Below are positions 8,249-17,486 of a stretch of 64,000 nucleotides of DNA, piece after piece. Each line of letters starts with the position of its first letter. The stretch's first letter is position 1. The notes below the pieces were generated by a model. The model worked only from the letters and a program-made list of their open reading frames with translations, did not search any database and had not been told where the DNA came from. The DNA is from Planctomycetaceae bacterium (lineage in GTDB: Bacteria; Planctomycetota; Planctomycetia; Planctomycetales; Planctomycetaceae): NCBI GenBank assembly GCA_041398785.1, contig JAWKUA010000013.1:1-64000 (forward strand). The letters are read 5' to 3'. The position numbers and the translations under genes are program-made.

Positions 8249-10927
8249 CTACTTTTCCGCAGCCAGTTTTCGTTGGAGATCTTTGATTCTGCGGTTGTTG
8301 GCGGTGTTGTTCGGGTCGGCGAATTCGATTCGGCGCGACTTCTCCAGGCTTTCCTTTAGTCTCCCCTGCCGTCGCAGATGGTCGGCCAGGGTTGCCAGGA
8401 AACTGGTGTCATTGGGAACCCAAGTCAGGCATTGTTCCAGCCATTTTTCAAGTTCGTCCGGTTGCCTGGTCTGCAGCAAGTGACTGATCCGGCTGTCCAT
8501 CAGCGACCGTCGGGGAGTCTCCTCGGGCGCCCGCCAGGTGTCGTCGGCTTGTAAGAGGAGCGCCTCTCGGAGTTCCGTATGCCGGATTCGTGATGCGGCG
8601 GCGACTGTGTCTTCGTAGTTGTCCGGCCCGAATTCCTTCAGGGCTTCGCTAACAGACATTTCGTTGACCGCGTCCAGCAGGACTGTCGCACGAAGCGGTT
8701 CTGAACCTGCTATCGCCTGATGGTAGAGTGCAGTTCCCAGTTCCCTGCTGCCGGTGTGGAACGCGGTATAGCCAAAACGAAGGATCATCTGGCTCTGGTT
8801 GGGTTCCAGGAAGTCGGCTCGCAGAATGTCGGCGGCTGCGGGTTCCGTCTGGCCGAGAAACAATTCCCAGACGGCAAGCCGTTCGGCGATCTTCGGCATC
8901 AGTTGAAACCGAGACTGGATGCCGCGGAGATCACTGAGAAACTGAGAATCCTCCACAAGCGACGCGATCGATCGCCGCAGAGCTTGTGCGTCACTCTTGT
9001 TGTCCAGTGTCTGCAGCTTGCCGTACCGATGGCTAAGAGAAGCGACTGACGTGTGGCTCCAGGCTTGCTGCAGATCCTTTTCGGCCAGGGAACTAACATC
9101 GACTGCGGACAACAGCACTCGCTGTCGTAGTGCATCCTCAGCCAGATCGGCTCGCACCCAGAAAGCGTCCGCATCGTCAGCTCTGACTGGCGCAAGGTCG
9201 ATCAGTCGCTTTCGCAGGTCACTTCGCTGCTGAAGGACCTCCGGTGTAACGGGTGCCGCCAGGGATTGTCGTGCAGCGATCGTGACAGGATATAACCTTG
9301 TCGCCGCCCAGAGATCCGGCAGGAAGCTGACCGACGCCACCAGAAGACTGAGCTTGATAGCGAGCAGATTCAGCCAGCCAATTCGAATTCCGAAAAGGAA
9401 GTGCCGTCGGGACGATTCAAACCGCGAGTCTCGACTCAGCCCTTGAAATACCGCGTAGCCGCCGACCGCAGTCAGCAGGACCAGGTATACCGACGCGGGC
9501 GGCAGACCAAGACCGAAGTCAAACATTCCGGCAAACAACTGCGACACGACGCCAAATAATAAAGCCGCTCCCACAGCGACATGGCTGCGGTGCGTCGACG
9601 GGAACGCTTCTCCCAGGCCGGTGCGATATAGAACGCTGCCATGCACCAGGCCGATAATCCCGATCAGCAGAAACGCGCCGAATCCGACGATTCCTCCTTC
9701 CAGCAGGACTTCGACAAACTGGTTGTCGGCATTTTTGAACCAGGAGTGCGTCACGTGTCGCTGGTACGGCAAGGTGGCAAACTTGTAGGCTCCAAGGCCG
9801 CCTCCAGTGAGTGGAAAATCCCGGATCAGCCCGGCGGAATCGCCCCAGTGGGCGAACCTGGAACCGGCTTCTGTGAGAGGATCGCGGAGAGTCCGCATTT
9901 CCTTCAGGATGCCGGCATCGAGCTTGAAAAGCACCAGCAGCCCGCAAATGGCTGCAATCCCGGCAAGCGTCGACAGTACGGTGGCGGGCAAGCGACGCAG
10001 CGAGATCCGTCCCAGAAAAACTACAATAAGGCCGGCGATCGCTGCGGAGATTCCGGCTCGCGACTTCGTGGCGGCAAGTGCGGTTCCAATGAAGCCGAAA
10101 GCCGTCCACGCCAAGACGTTGTACACGCTGAACCGTGCGAAGTAGCCGACAAGTGACTCCGCGAAATCCCTGGCGGCCCGCAGCGGCGATGACCGGCCGG
10201 GCAGTCGGACATCGGGTTCCGATGCGGACAGCGGATACACCAGCAAGCCTGTCGCCGCCGCCAGACCGAGACACAACCACCCGGCCGCTCCGTTCGAATT
10301 GACGAACGTGGAAAACGGACTTCCGGCTCCGTCCCACCAGCCCGGATGGATCAGAAAACGGTTCCCGCTGAAAAGCTGAAGCAACGCCAGGACAGCATTC
10401 GCCGCCGCGTTCAGTGTCAGCGCTCCGAGCGTAACAAGTACCGTCTTTCTCGAATGCACCTGTTCGAAGGCCACAAACGCCAGCAGGATCAATGATGTCA
10501 GTTGCGCAACCAGAAACCGTGTATCCGACGGCGAAGCGGTAAGAACGTTACGGCCGCTATTGGAAGGAAGTTCGAAGGCCGAACGCAATTCCGGGTGGAC
10601 AGCATGATCCATGCCGGAAATCAGCGGGCGGTGGATCGGCAGCAACTGAATCAGGCCAACGGCCGCCAACAGAACGAGCGGAAGGATAACGACCGGGATG
10701 ACATCGTCACGTTTTCCCCGCAGGAGCCGCCCGCCGACAGACAGCAATGCGGCGATGATTGTCCCTGCCTGCAATACCAGCCGTGCATGCGGAATTCGTC
10801 CACCGTGCATCCATGGCACAGCACAGACAGTCAACAGCAGAATCGCGAGGGCCGCTGTGCTCAAGCCTCCGCCGATGCGCCGTGCCGGCGTGTGCCTTGA
10901 CGATGATCTTGCCGCTTTCTTAGTCAC
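8249..10927 (-). CDS. O-antigen ligase/polymerase-like (Wzy_C) membrane protein with C-terminal helical repeats
   Basis: An 892-residue membrane protein. The first ~530 residues hold about ten hydrophobic segments. The Wzy_C/WaaL core appears as SPFSTFVNSNGAAGWLCLGL at ~203-222, then TKSRAGISAAIAGL, and the long periplasmic loop ends in LTGGGLGAYKF and NADNQFVEVLLEGG. From ~560 to 892 the protein is soluble and alpha-helical with TPR-like periodicity (WLEQCLTWVPNDTSFLATLA near 830). It probably joins polysaccharide repeats at the outer face of the inner membrane. Its start overlaps the stop of the upstream WecA-like gene as ATGA, so the two are co-translated. Polymerase and ligase cannot be told apart by sequence alone. 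Confidence 0.8.
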   Translation of the reverse strand: MTKKAARSSSRHTPARRIGGGLSTAALAILLLTVCAVPWMHGGRIPHARLVLQAGTIIAALLSVGGRLLRGKRDDVIPVVILPLVLLAAVGLIQLLPIHRPLISGMDHAVHPELRSAFELPSNSGRNVLTASPSDTRFLVAQLTSLILLAFVAFEQVHSRKTVLVTLGALTLNAAANAVLALLQLFSGNRFLIHPGWWDGAGSPFSTFVNSNGAAGWLCLGLAAATGLLVYPLSASEPDVRLPGRSSPLRAARDFAESLVGYFARFSVYNVLAWTAFGFIGTALAATKSRAGISAAIAGLIVVFLGRISLRRLPATVLSTLAGIAAICGLLVLFKLDAGILKEMRTLRDPLTEAGSRFAHWGDSAGLIRDFPLTGGGLGAYKFATLPYQRHVTHSWFKNADNQFVEVLLEGGIVGFGAFLLIGIIGLVHGSVLYRTGLGEAFPSTHRSHVAVGAALLFGVVSQLFAGMFDFGLGLPPASVYLVLLTAVGGYAVFQGLSRDSRFESSRRHFLFGIRIGWLNLLAIKLSLLVASVSFLPDLWAATRLYPVTIAARQSLAAPVTPEVLQQRSDLRKRLIDLAPVRADDADAFWVRADLAEDALRQRVLLSAVDVSSLAEKDLQQAWSHTSVASLSHRYGKLQTLDNKSDAQALRRSIASLVEDSQFLSDLRGIQSRFQLMPKIAERLAVWELFLGQTEPAAADILRADFLEPNQSQMILRFGYTAFHTGSRELGTALYHQAIAGSEPLRATVLLDAVNEMSVSEALKEFGPDNYEDTVAAASRIRHTELREALLLQADDTWRAPEETPRRSLMDSRISHLLQTRQPDELEKWLEQCLTWVPNDTSFLATLADHLRRQGRLKESLEKSRRIEFADPNNTANNRRIKDLQRKLAAEK

Positions 10928-12483
10928 CGGTTCACAGACTGAGGTACAACAATGGAACCTGGTGCCGGCGGAGCTGCGTGCATGTGGCTGGCGGTCGACT
11001 CCGGCTGCAGCCGACGCTGGCGCAGATCCCGGATGAGGAGTATCAACTGATCCTCAAACTTGCGAAGTCCGCCGATCAGCTCGCTCATCCATTCACAAAT
11101 GGAACCTTCACCCACGGCACCGATCACTTTCAGATGCCCGACTCGCATGTCTTCGACGATGAGTGGAATTTCGGACTTCCACGCCTCATGTTGTTCTGTG
11201 GTGGAACGCCGCTGCCAACTGGCGTGGTATTCTTCGCCGACCATCGGCAAATTCACCATCATTTCGACTTTATCCATTTCGAATCGAGCGGCGAAGTCCG
11301 TTAGTGTCTGCCAGAGTTCTTCCCAGTCATGGTCGCCGTGAAGGTGGAGCTTCTCGTCGTGCAGAACGGACGTTGATGTCGGCGACGTCGGCCGCCGCAC
11401 CATGGACCCCGCCAGACGACGTACGCGATTGCGCAGCAGCGACATTTCGCTGTGCCCGAATGTCCGGGTGAGCACCAGCAGCGCAAACGCCGTGAATACT
11501 GCGACAATCGTAATCGCTTCATTGTGCATCAGGGTTCCGAGAACCGCTCCGATTCCGGTCAGTGCACAGAGCGACCCTACAACCAGCAGCAACTGCACGC
11601 CGCCGTGGCCCCTGCGCTGCAGGCAATGATGCAGGTGACCGCGGTCTGTCGTATAGATACTTCGGCCTGTGAGCTTGCGGCGTACGATCGCCATCGAAAC
11701 GTCAAAGATCGGAATGGCCCAGATCGCGGCGGGCATCACCAGTGCGGCGGCGGTGTATTGCTTCATCGAACACTTCAGGGCGACGGCTCCCAGAATCAGG
11801 CCGATCAACATACTGCCCGAATCGCCCAGGAACATCTTCGCCGGGGGAAAATTGTAGAACAGGAATCCACTGAGTGCTCCCGAGAGAACCAGGGCCACCA
11901 GCAGTCCGTCAGGACGTCCGCCGAGGACGATAGCGACGGCCGCAAGGGACAAACTCAGCACGATCCCTGTTGTACTTGCCAGGCCGTCAACGCCGTCAAT
12001 CAGATTCAGCGCATTGATGGCACCCAGCAGCCAAAAGACGGTGATCAGGGGCGCGAGGTCACCAAAGTTCACCTGCAGCCCGAACGCACTTGCCTGCTGC
12101 ATCGTGATCCCGGACGGTAACATGATCACAGCGGCCAGGAACTGCCCGAATAACTTCTGACGTCCGCGCAACTGGTAACGGTCATCGAGCATCCCGACAC
12201 CGACGAGCACGATTCCTGATGCACAGAGGTACTGCAGGAACAACTTGTCACCCATCGTCGTGTAGAGCGCTCTCGGGAAGAACCAGAGCGTCACAGCGAT
12301 GCCGATGCATGTGGAAAACAGGAGCGTGGGACCGCCTGTCAGCGGCACAGGTCGCTCGTGCAACTTACGATGCTTATCGGGAGCGTCAACCACCCCGAAT
12401 GCCGTCGCAACTCTGGCGAGCACAGGTGCTGCAACGAGGCTTGCCAGGAACGCGGCAAAATAAGCCAGCAGGCTTTGGCCCAT
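10924..12483 (-). CDS. WecA/TagO-like undecaprenyl-phosphate glycosyl-1-phosphate transferase with extra C-terminal domain
   Basis: A 519-residue polytopic enzyme of the MraY/WecA family. Visible motifs are HERPVPLTGG after the first helix, the metal-binding GMLDDRY at ~100, NALNLIDGVDGLA at ~158, FLGDSGSMLIG at ~220 and the loop RGHLHHCLQRRGH at ~283. It would load a sugar-1-phosphate on undecaprenyl phosphate, starting repeat-unit synthesis. After the last helix (~350) there is an additional ~150-residue soluble domain (DWEELWQTLTDFAARFEMDK, LVEDMRVGHLKVIG-like), not part of classical WecA. I chose the ATG at 12483 because the hydrophobic segment starts just after it; a TTG at 12549 would add 22 unconserved residues. 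Confidence 0.85.
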   Translation of the reverse strand: MGQSLLAYFAAFLASLVAAPVLARVATAFGVVDAPDKHRKLHERPVPLTGGPTLLFSTCIGIAVTLWFFPRALYTTMGDKLFLQYLCASGIVLVGVGMLDDRYQLRGRQKLFGQFLAAVIMLPSGITMQQASAFGLQVNFGDLAPLITVFWLLGAINALNLIDGVDGLASTTGIVLSLSLAAVAIVLGGRPDGLLVALVLSGALSGFLFYNFPPAKMFLGDSGSMLIGLILGAVALKCSMKQYTAAALVMPAAIWAIPIFDVSMAIVRRKLTGRSIYTTDRGHLHHCLQRRGHGGVQLLLVVGSLCALTGIGAVLGTLMHNEAITIVAVFTAFALLVLTRTFGHSEMSLLRNRVRRLAGSMVRRPTSPTSTSVLHDEKLHLHGDHDWEELWQTLTDFAARFEMDKVEMMVNLPMVGEEYHASWQRRSTTEQHEAWKSEIPLIVEDMRVGHLKVIGAVGEGSICEWMSELIGGLRKFEDQLILLIRDLRQRRLQPESTASHMHAAPPAPGSIVVPQSVNR

Positions 12484-12846
12484 GGGAAAACAGACGGCGG
12501 CAGGTATGGGGGAGATATTCCGGTGATCCAGGCATCGCAAAAGACGCAAGTCTCACCGCTTGTGGTGATCTTGCAGACACTACAGCGTCTGATGCAAGCA
12601 TTCAATGGGCGAATTCGGAAAAAGCCATCCAATCTTCACAAGGGAAATATTGCGACTTATCGGCACGTACGCTGCATCGGCGCAGGTGGACGAGACAGCC
12701 GCGATCGCAGAATCCGGGGGTCGCTGCCGGCAGCCTGAAGCCGAGGAGTTCCTACGTGTGCGTGCGGCGCGAGGGTTCCCGATGACGGGGGGCCTCAACC
12801 GTGGTTCAGGACACACACCGATACAAATTGCGGCGACCGCAAAGCA
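12484..12846. other. Intergenic stretch
   Basis: Space between the cysH stop and the WecA-like start, both on the minus strand. No supported gene, hairpin or recognisable operator was seen. If the alternative TTG at 12549 is used, the gap shortens to about 300 bases. Confidence 0.4.
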
Positions 12847-13638
12847 TCAGATCATGTAATCCGTGCTGCGGCCAAGCACTCGGTCCACGAGTTCCTGCGG
12901 AAAATCCACTGCGGGCGACCGGTCGGGGTCCAGGTCTGTCGGGTTGATTCCGCAGTACACGGACCAGGGGCCGAGATGTCTCCAGCGGCCCGCCCGGCGC
13001 GGTTCGCCGGGCAGCACGGGAGTGGTGCAGCGATTGCAGCCAATCGTCGAGTAACCCTGCTTGTGCAAAGGGTTTACGATAACACGATGTTCGGCGACAT
13101 AAGCGTCCATCTGGTCGTCGGTGAAATTCACCAGAGGGTTGATTCGCAGGCAATTGAGCCGCGTGTCAACAGCCAGTATCGGGCACGTTCCGCGCTGGCC
13201 GCCGTCAGCACGGCGCAGGCTTCCGACCAGAGCGTCGAAATCGCCGGCGACTTTATCCAGTGGAGCTGATTTCCGTAATTCGCAACACTGTTTTTGTCCT
13301 TCAGGACTGAGGTACAGCACGCCATGTTCTTGTGTTTGCTGTTCCATCGATTTTTCCGGCGACAGCGTTCGCAAATCCGTCGCGTATTCGGCGATCAGCC
13401 GGTCACGAGTTTCGAGCGTTTCCGCGAACAGCACACCGGTGTCGACGAACAGCACCGGCATCTTCACGGGAATCGAGTACAGCATGTGGCAGATGACGTT
13501 TCCCGACCTTTGCATTGACGACAATGCTGCCACTCGCGAGCCGAAGATTTCCCTGGCCCATTCCAGTAGTTCCTGCGGCGTCCGTTCTTCGAAATTGCGA
13601 TTCAGGTCGATCAGATCGACCTGCGACAGCCTTGCCAT
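12847..13638 (-). CDS. cysH: Phosphoadenylyl-/adenylyl-sulfate reductase
   Basis: A 263-residue member of the PAPS/APS reductase family. The PP-loop-like segment is ALSSMQRSGNVICHML (~38-53). FVDTGVLFAETLETRDRL follows, then QCCELRKSAPLDK at ~116 and GCNRCTTPVLPGEPRRAGRW at ~200. The two Cys pairs (CC and C-x-x-C) are those that bind a [4Fe-4S] cluster in the APS-preferring branch. The C-terminal catalytic cysteine is in WSVYCGINP, a variant of the usual E-C-G-(I/L)-H. It reduces activated sulfate to sulfite with thioredoxin in assimilatory sulfur metabolism. No other sulfur gene is adjacent. Confidence 0.9.
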   Translation of the reverse strand: MARLSQVDLIDLNRNFEERTPQELLEWAREIFGSRVAALSSMQRSGNVICHMLYSIPVKMPVLFVDTGVLFAETLETRDRLIAEYATDLRTLSPEKSMEQQTQEHGVLYLSPEGQKQCCELRKSAPLDKVAGDFDALVGSLRRADGGQRGTCPILAVDTRLNCLRINPLVNFTDDQMDAYVAEHRVIVNPLHKQGYSTIGCNRCTTPVLPGEPRRAGRWRHLGPWSVYCGINPTDLDPDRSPAVDFPQELVDRVLGRSTDYMI

Positions 13639-13725
13639 GTTCCAGCGTTCCTTGTGGCGGTGACGACACGAAATGCGGTGGAATCATAGCCGTTCGCCGG
13701 AATGCCTCCAGTCACCGCGCGCAAC

Positions 13726-13762
13726 GAAAAACGGCGACTCCGCCAGTTGCAGAGTCGCCGTT
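13726..13762 (-). terminator. Rho-independent terminator downstream of the DUF1598 gene
   Basis: An 11-bp perfect stem, AACGGCGACTC / GAGTCGCCGTT, with an 11-base loop. On the minus strand it is followed by a run of T, and it lies about 60 bases after the stop at 13822. Confidence 0.75.
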
Positions 13763-13821
13763 GTCGTGTTATTTCAGCCAGCGTTGATCGGAAGTGCCCG
13801 CGTGACGCGGGCACACCGCAA

Positions 13822-15540
13822 TCAGCGGTCAACAGCCGCGTCCCACCACCAGCGGTTGTCCTGCTGTCCGACGGGAGTCGCTTCAGAAACGCGCTTCGTC
13901 AGCTCATCACTTCTGTGGAATGCAGCCTCATCAGAAGTCAGCTCACCCACGTCGGCTCGAACACCGCCGGCGACCTGAAGGACGACGCTGCGATCTTCGT
14001 AGACTCGAGATGCTGCTGCAGTCATCAGTTCCGTGGGAACGTCGACGGATGCCGTTGTGAATTCGCCGTCGGTTCCGAATGTCTCCGGCATCCAGCCGAC
14101 CTGGCGGGCCAGACCATGTGAATGCAGCAGCGACGTGACAAGTGCCATGTCAAACACGTTTTCAAGGTCAGCAAACACCGGATCCTGCTTTGCCAGAGCC
14201 GGCAGGTGTTCGGTGAAGAGCCGTGCAAATTCCGCGTTCGGACGGCGAGCCTTGCCGGTGGCTTTCCGGCTGCCGTCTTCGTTCACGAACTGATCTTCCG
14301 ACAGACATTTGATTGAACGTCCGGTCAGTTCGAACACGTTTCCGTCGGGCGACGTGTTGATTGCTTCGTATCCGACCGTCATCCACCATCGCAGTGCGTC
14401 CAGAGATGATCCGCGGCGTTCGGAACGTGTCAGCAGGTCGAAGTAGCTCTTCATTCCGGCGACACCAGCTCGACGGCCGATTCCGATTTCCTTCATGCGG
14501 TAGTCTGCTTCGACGATCACGGAAGCAACTCGCGAATCCGCGGGAACACCCTGAACGAAGACGTTTTGCAGTCCCAGTCGCTGTTCAAGTTCCTGTGCCC
14601 ACTGTCCGGCGGTATTTGCTGTCAGGTCGCGACGATTGCGACGGACGAATTCCTGCAGTTGCTGAACCTGGTCCTGCTTCGGGTCAATGGTACACATGAA
14701 GAATCCTTCGCCGGCGGCGGAGAATGTCCGCGTCAGCGTGACCAGGTCGTCGAGCTTCAGCGTCGGTCGGCCGGTCACGGTGTTGACAGCCTGGCCGCGA
14801 GCATCATTGGCCCAGTCTCCCGCCGGACCGGCGATGACGACGTCTCCGGTTTCCGGAAAGACAAACAGGTATTGAACGCGAGTAATGCCGGCAAGATTGG
14901 AAATTTCCTCGGGAATCGGTGTTCCCTGAGCGATCAGGTCCCGAACCTGCTGTTCCAGCCGCGGCAGAGAAACCATTCGCAGATCCGAAGTCGATCGGAC
15001 GTCAACGTTGTGGTTCGCCGTGCGGGCAAGTTCGACAGCGGTCAGCATGCGTGAGTTGTCGTCACGGACGGCAAGTGCTGCCAGGATCGCGGGTGCCCCG
15101 ACAAAGACCCCCTGACCGGCGGTGAATGCCATGATTCGCTGGTTTCCGTTTTCGTCGACCCATTGCTGCGGGTCGCCGTTTCCGGTCTGGCTCCGAATCA
15201 ACTGAATCAACTGCTGCGGCATCGCGAACGGGCTGCCACCTGCCGCCGGATTCATTGAGTCGGCCAGCTTCTGAGCCTTCTCCGCGGTAACTCGGTCACC
15301 AGTGAGCCGGGCGGCGGTCCGAATGTTCTTGACCGCAGTGACAAAGTCGCCCTTTTCGGCCGCGGTTCGAGCATCCTGACGAAGCTTCTGGGCTTCTTTC
15401 GCGGATTTCGCGTCGACCGTGGTGACGTCACCGGCCTGGACTGAGCCGGTAACCGTACAAGCCAGCAGAATCGCGGCCACAATGGCGGTGACGGGAGACG
15501 AACTCGCACACGGCCGGAAAGGCAAACTTACTCGCAGCAT
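13822..15540 (-). CDS. Secreted DUF1598-family protein of unknown function
   Basis: A 572-residue exported protein. From the ATG at 15540 it has a hydrophobic signal segment (SSPVTAIVAAILLACTVTGS) ending near VQAG. A helical, charged segment follows (AKEAQKLRQDARTAAEKGDF), then the long conserved DUF1598 body with NLAGITRVQYLFVFPETGDVV, GEGFFMCTIDPKQDQ, VIVEADYRMKEIGIG and RWWMTVGYEAI. This family is known mainly from Planctomycetota and has no assigned function. The longest frame starts at 15633, but the added 31 residues are polar and would bury the signal peptide. A terminator follows the stop. Confidence 0.7.
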   Translation of the reverse strand: MLRVSLPFRPCASSSPVTAIVAAILLACTVTGSVQAGDVTTVDAKSAKEAQKLRQDARTAAEKGDFVTAVKNIRTAARLTGDRVTAEKAQKLADSMNPAAGGSPFAMPQQLIQLIRSQTGNGDPQQWVDENGNQRIMAFTAGQGVFVGAPAILAALAVRDDNSRMLTAVELARTANHNVDVRSTSDLRMVSLPRLEQQVRDLIAQGTPIPEEISNLAGITRVQYLFVFPETGDVVIAGPAGDWANDARGQAVNTVTGRPTLKLDDLVTLTRTFSAAGEGFFMCTIDPKQDQVQQLQEFVRRNRRDLTANTAGQWAQELEQRLGLQNVFVQGVPADSRVASVIVEADYRMKEIGIGRRAGVAGMKSYFDLLTRSERRGSSLDALRWWMTVGYEAINTSPDGNVFELTGRSIKCLSEDQFVNEDGSRKATGKARRPNAEFARLFTEHLPALAKQDPVFADLENVFDMALVTSLLHSHGLARQVGWMPETFGTDGEFTTASVDVPTELMTAAASRVYEDRSVVLQVAGGVRADVGELTSDEAAFHRSDELTKRVSEATPVGQQDNRWWWDAAVDR

Positions 15541-15828
15541 GGAACGGGCCTTTGCCTGGGGACGTTGCCTTGACGGGAAACAAGGCCATAAGATCGAATA
15601 AGCGCCGCGACTCAGCAGGGTGCGCGTGCGCAACGTTTTCGGGGATGTTCACCCAAGCCTTAGCATCGTCCTGCCGCGTCCCAACGTCAAGAAGATTCCA
15701 GCAAATCACCAACGCTCAAGTCGTCCCGGATTCAACGTTCAGGTCGATTGCCACGGTTGTACGGCGTGTGCCGTTCCGAGCGTGTTGGTCAGGCAACCTG
15801 TCGCGGTTTTTCGCAAAGCCAATCGGTC

Positions 15829-16680
15829 ATGCCGGAGCTTCCTGAGGTCGAGACGATGGTCCGGGGAATTCGACCACACGCCGAAGGCAGAACGATCCTG
15901 GACGTGGAGTTCTGCCGCTGCCCTCGCCGCCCCATTGAAATCATTCCCCGACGAGCCGCGTTTCGTTCCAGAGTCCGAGGTGCGACGATCCGAAGAGTCT
16001 TCCGGCTGGCCAAACGAGCTGTGCTGGAACTCGACGCCGACATCAGCATCGTGATTGAGCCGCGGATGACCGGTCTGCTGCTGGTTTCCGATCCGCCCAC
16101 AACGCAGCACCGGCGCGTCTGCTGGCATTTGCGGCCGAAAAGCGGGCTGCGGAATTCGTTCGAATTCTGGGATCGACGGGGTCTGGGAACAGTGCGTTTG
16201 CTCGACACCCAACAAATGGATCACCTTCGAAGTCGGCTGGGACCGGACGCCATGCAAATCGAACCGGCTGACTGGAAGCGACAACTCGCCGGAACGTCTC
16301 GGCACATCAAGGTCGCGCTGCTCGATCAATCGCTCGTCGCGGGAATTGGCAATCTCTATGCCAGCGAAATCCTGCATATGGCCGGGATTTCGCCGTTCAA
16401 ACGATCGAATCTGCTGCCACCGAACGCACTGCGTCGACTGGCCGACGCGACGCAGGCTGTGTTGTCAGATGCCATTCTGCACGAAGGCTCGACGCTCAGT
16501 GACGGCACCTACCGAAACGCTCTGAACAAGGACGGTGGCTATCAGAATTACCACCGTGTTTACGACAGGGAAGGCCAGGTCTGTTCGTGCTGCGAACGAG
16601 GAATCATTCGCCGCGCCGTTCAGGCTCAGCGTTCAACGTTCTACTGCCCGATCTGTCAGCGTACGCCCCGCAAGACGTGA
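15829..16680 (+). CDS. mutM: Formamidopyrimidine-DNA glycosylase (Fpg/MutM)
   Basis: A 283-residue base-excision repair enzyme that removes 8-oxoguanine and ring-opened purines and nicks the strand. The mature N-terminus after Met is PELPEVETMVRGI, giving the catalytic Pro2 and Glu3. Lys in RLAKRAVLELD (~57) is the conserved beta-elimination lysine. GIGNLYASEILHMAGISPF at ~167 is the helix-two-turn-helix. SDGTYRNALNKDGGYQNYHRVY precedes the C-terminal zinc finger C-S-C-C-x16-Y-C-P-I-C. The start at 15829 is fixed by the required Pro2; an upstream ATG at 15748 would destroy it. It is flanked by minus-strand genes and stands alone. Confidence 0.95.
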   Translation: MPELPEVETMVRGIRPHAEGRTILDVEFCRCPRRPIEIIPRRAAFRSRVRGATIRRVFRLAKRAVLELDADISIVIEPRMTGLLLVSDPPTTQHRRVCWHLRPKSGLRNSFEFWDRRGLGTVRLLDTQQMDHLRSRLGPDAMQIEPADWKRQLAGTSRHIKVALLDQSLVAGIGNLYASEILHMAGISPFKRSNLLPPNALRRLADATQAVLSDAILHEGSTLSDGTYRNALNKDGGYQNYHRVYDREGQVCSCCERGIIRRAVQAQRSTFYCPICQRTPRKT

Positions 16681-16798
16681 CGCGGTGCCGGGACCTGCTC
16701 CAGTCCGGCAAGTGACTTCATCGCGAATCCGGCCGACGGTGATACAGCGATTTCGGGCACTTCAGCGCGAACGATTTCGCCGCTCTCGCTCGGTGCTC

Positions 16799-17383
16799 TC
16801 ACTCACCGCACGGTCCGCAGCCGAAGCACGGACCGGTGCCGCCACACGACTTGCACGTCGGCAGTTGGCAGGTTTCGACCGTCCATTCAACGACCTGCTT
16901 TTCCTTTTCCGAACTGACCGCCTTGAGTTTGCTCACGCGCCGAACCCGGCAGCCGCAGAGTTTGTTTTTCATGCGACTCAGGAAGCCGTTGCCGCAGTTC
17001 GGCTGGCAGTTGGCGGTCGGGCACGTGTTGCATTGAATCCCCGCGCACTCACTGCATTCACTCAAGCCACAGCCGCCGCAGGCTGGTGTGTGGCAGTCGG
17101 AATCGCAGGCGTCGAAGCCGCAAAGTTTTCCAAGACAGCTTCCGCATTTGGGAAGCTGCACGGGAGGAATGCAGACGTACTCCGATTCCACATCGAAACA
17201 CGTGTGCTTTTCCTTGACCGTCTTGCATTCGGGACGGCACACCAGCATACAGGCCGGCGCACCACAGCCGCGGGAGCAGCAATCGGGCTTACGACAGCCG
17301 AGAAAATCGAATCCCGCCACGACGGCGGGGGAAGTCACGGTTGAAATCGCAGTGATCGCGATCAGCGGAAGTATGATTCTCAT
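16799..17383 (-). CDS. Exported cysteine-rich protein of unknown function
   Basis: A 194-residue protein with a signal peptide from the ATG at 17383 (MRIILPLIAITAISTVTSPA, cleavage near VVAG). The mature part has about 34 cysteines, often as C-x-x-C or CG-x-CG patterns such as CRKPDCCSRGCGAPAC, CGSCLGKLCGFDAC and CKSCGGTGPCFGCGPCGE. The spacing is irregular, so it is not a ferredoxin or ordinary zinc ribbon. It may form a disulfide-rich envelope protein or bind metal. The upstream porin gene ends about 100 bases before, on the same strand. No family was recognised. Confidence 0.6.
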   Translation of the reverse strand: MRIILPLIAITAISTVTSPAVVAGFDFLGCRKPDCCSRGCGAPACMLVCRPECKTVKEKHTCFDVESEYVCIPPVQLPKCGSCLGKLCGFDACDSDCHTPACGGCGLSECSECAGIQCNTCPTANCQPNCGNGFLSRMKNKLCGCRVRRVSKLKAVSSEKEKQVVEWTVETCQLPTCKSCGGTGPCFGCGPCGE

Positions 17384-17486
17384 CGGAAGTCGGCTCCGAG
17401 TGTTGGGTAGAGGAACAATGCAGACGCGTGCATCTCGACGTGTCAGTGCGGTGTCTCGCACCGGGAGGACAGGTGTCCGGTCGTTC

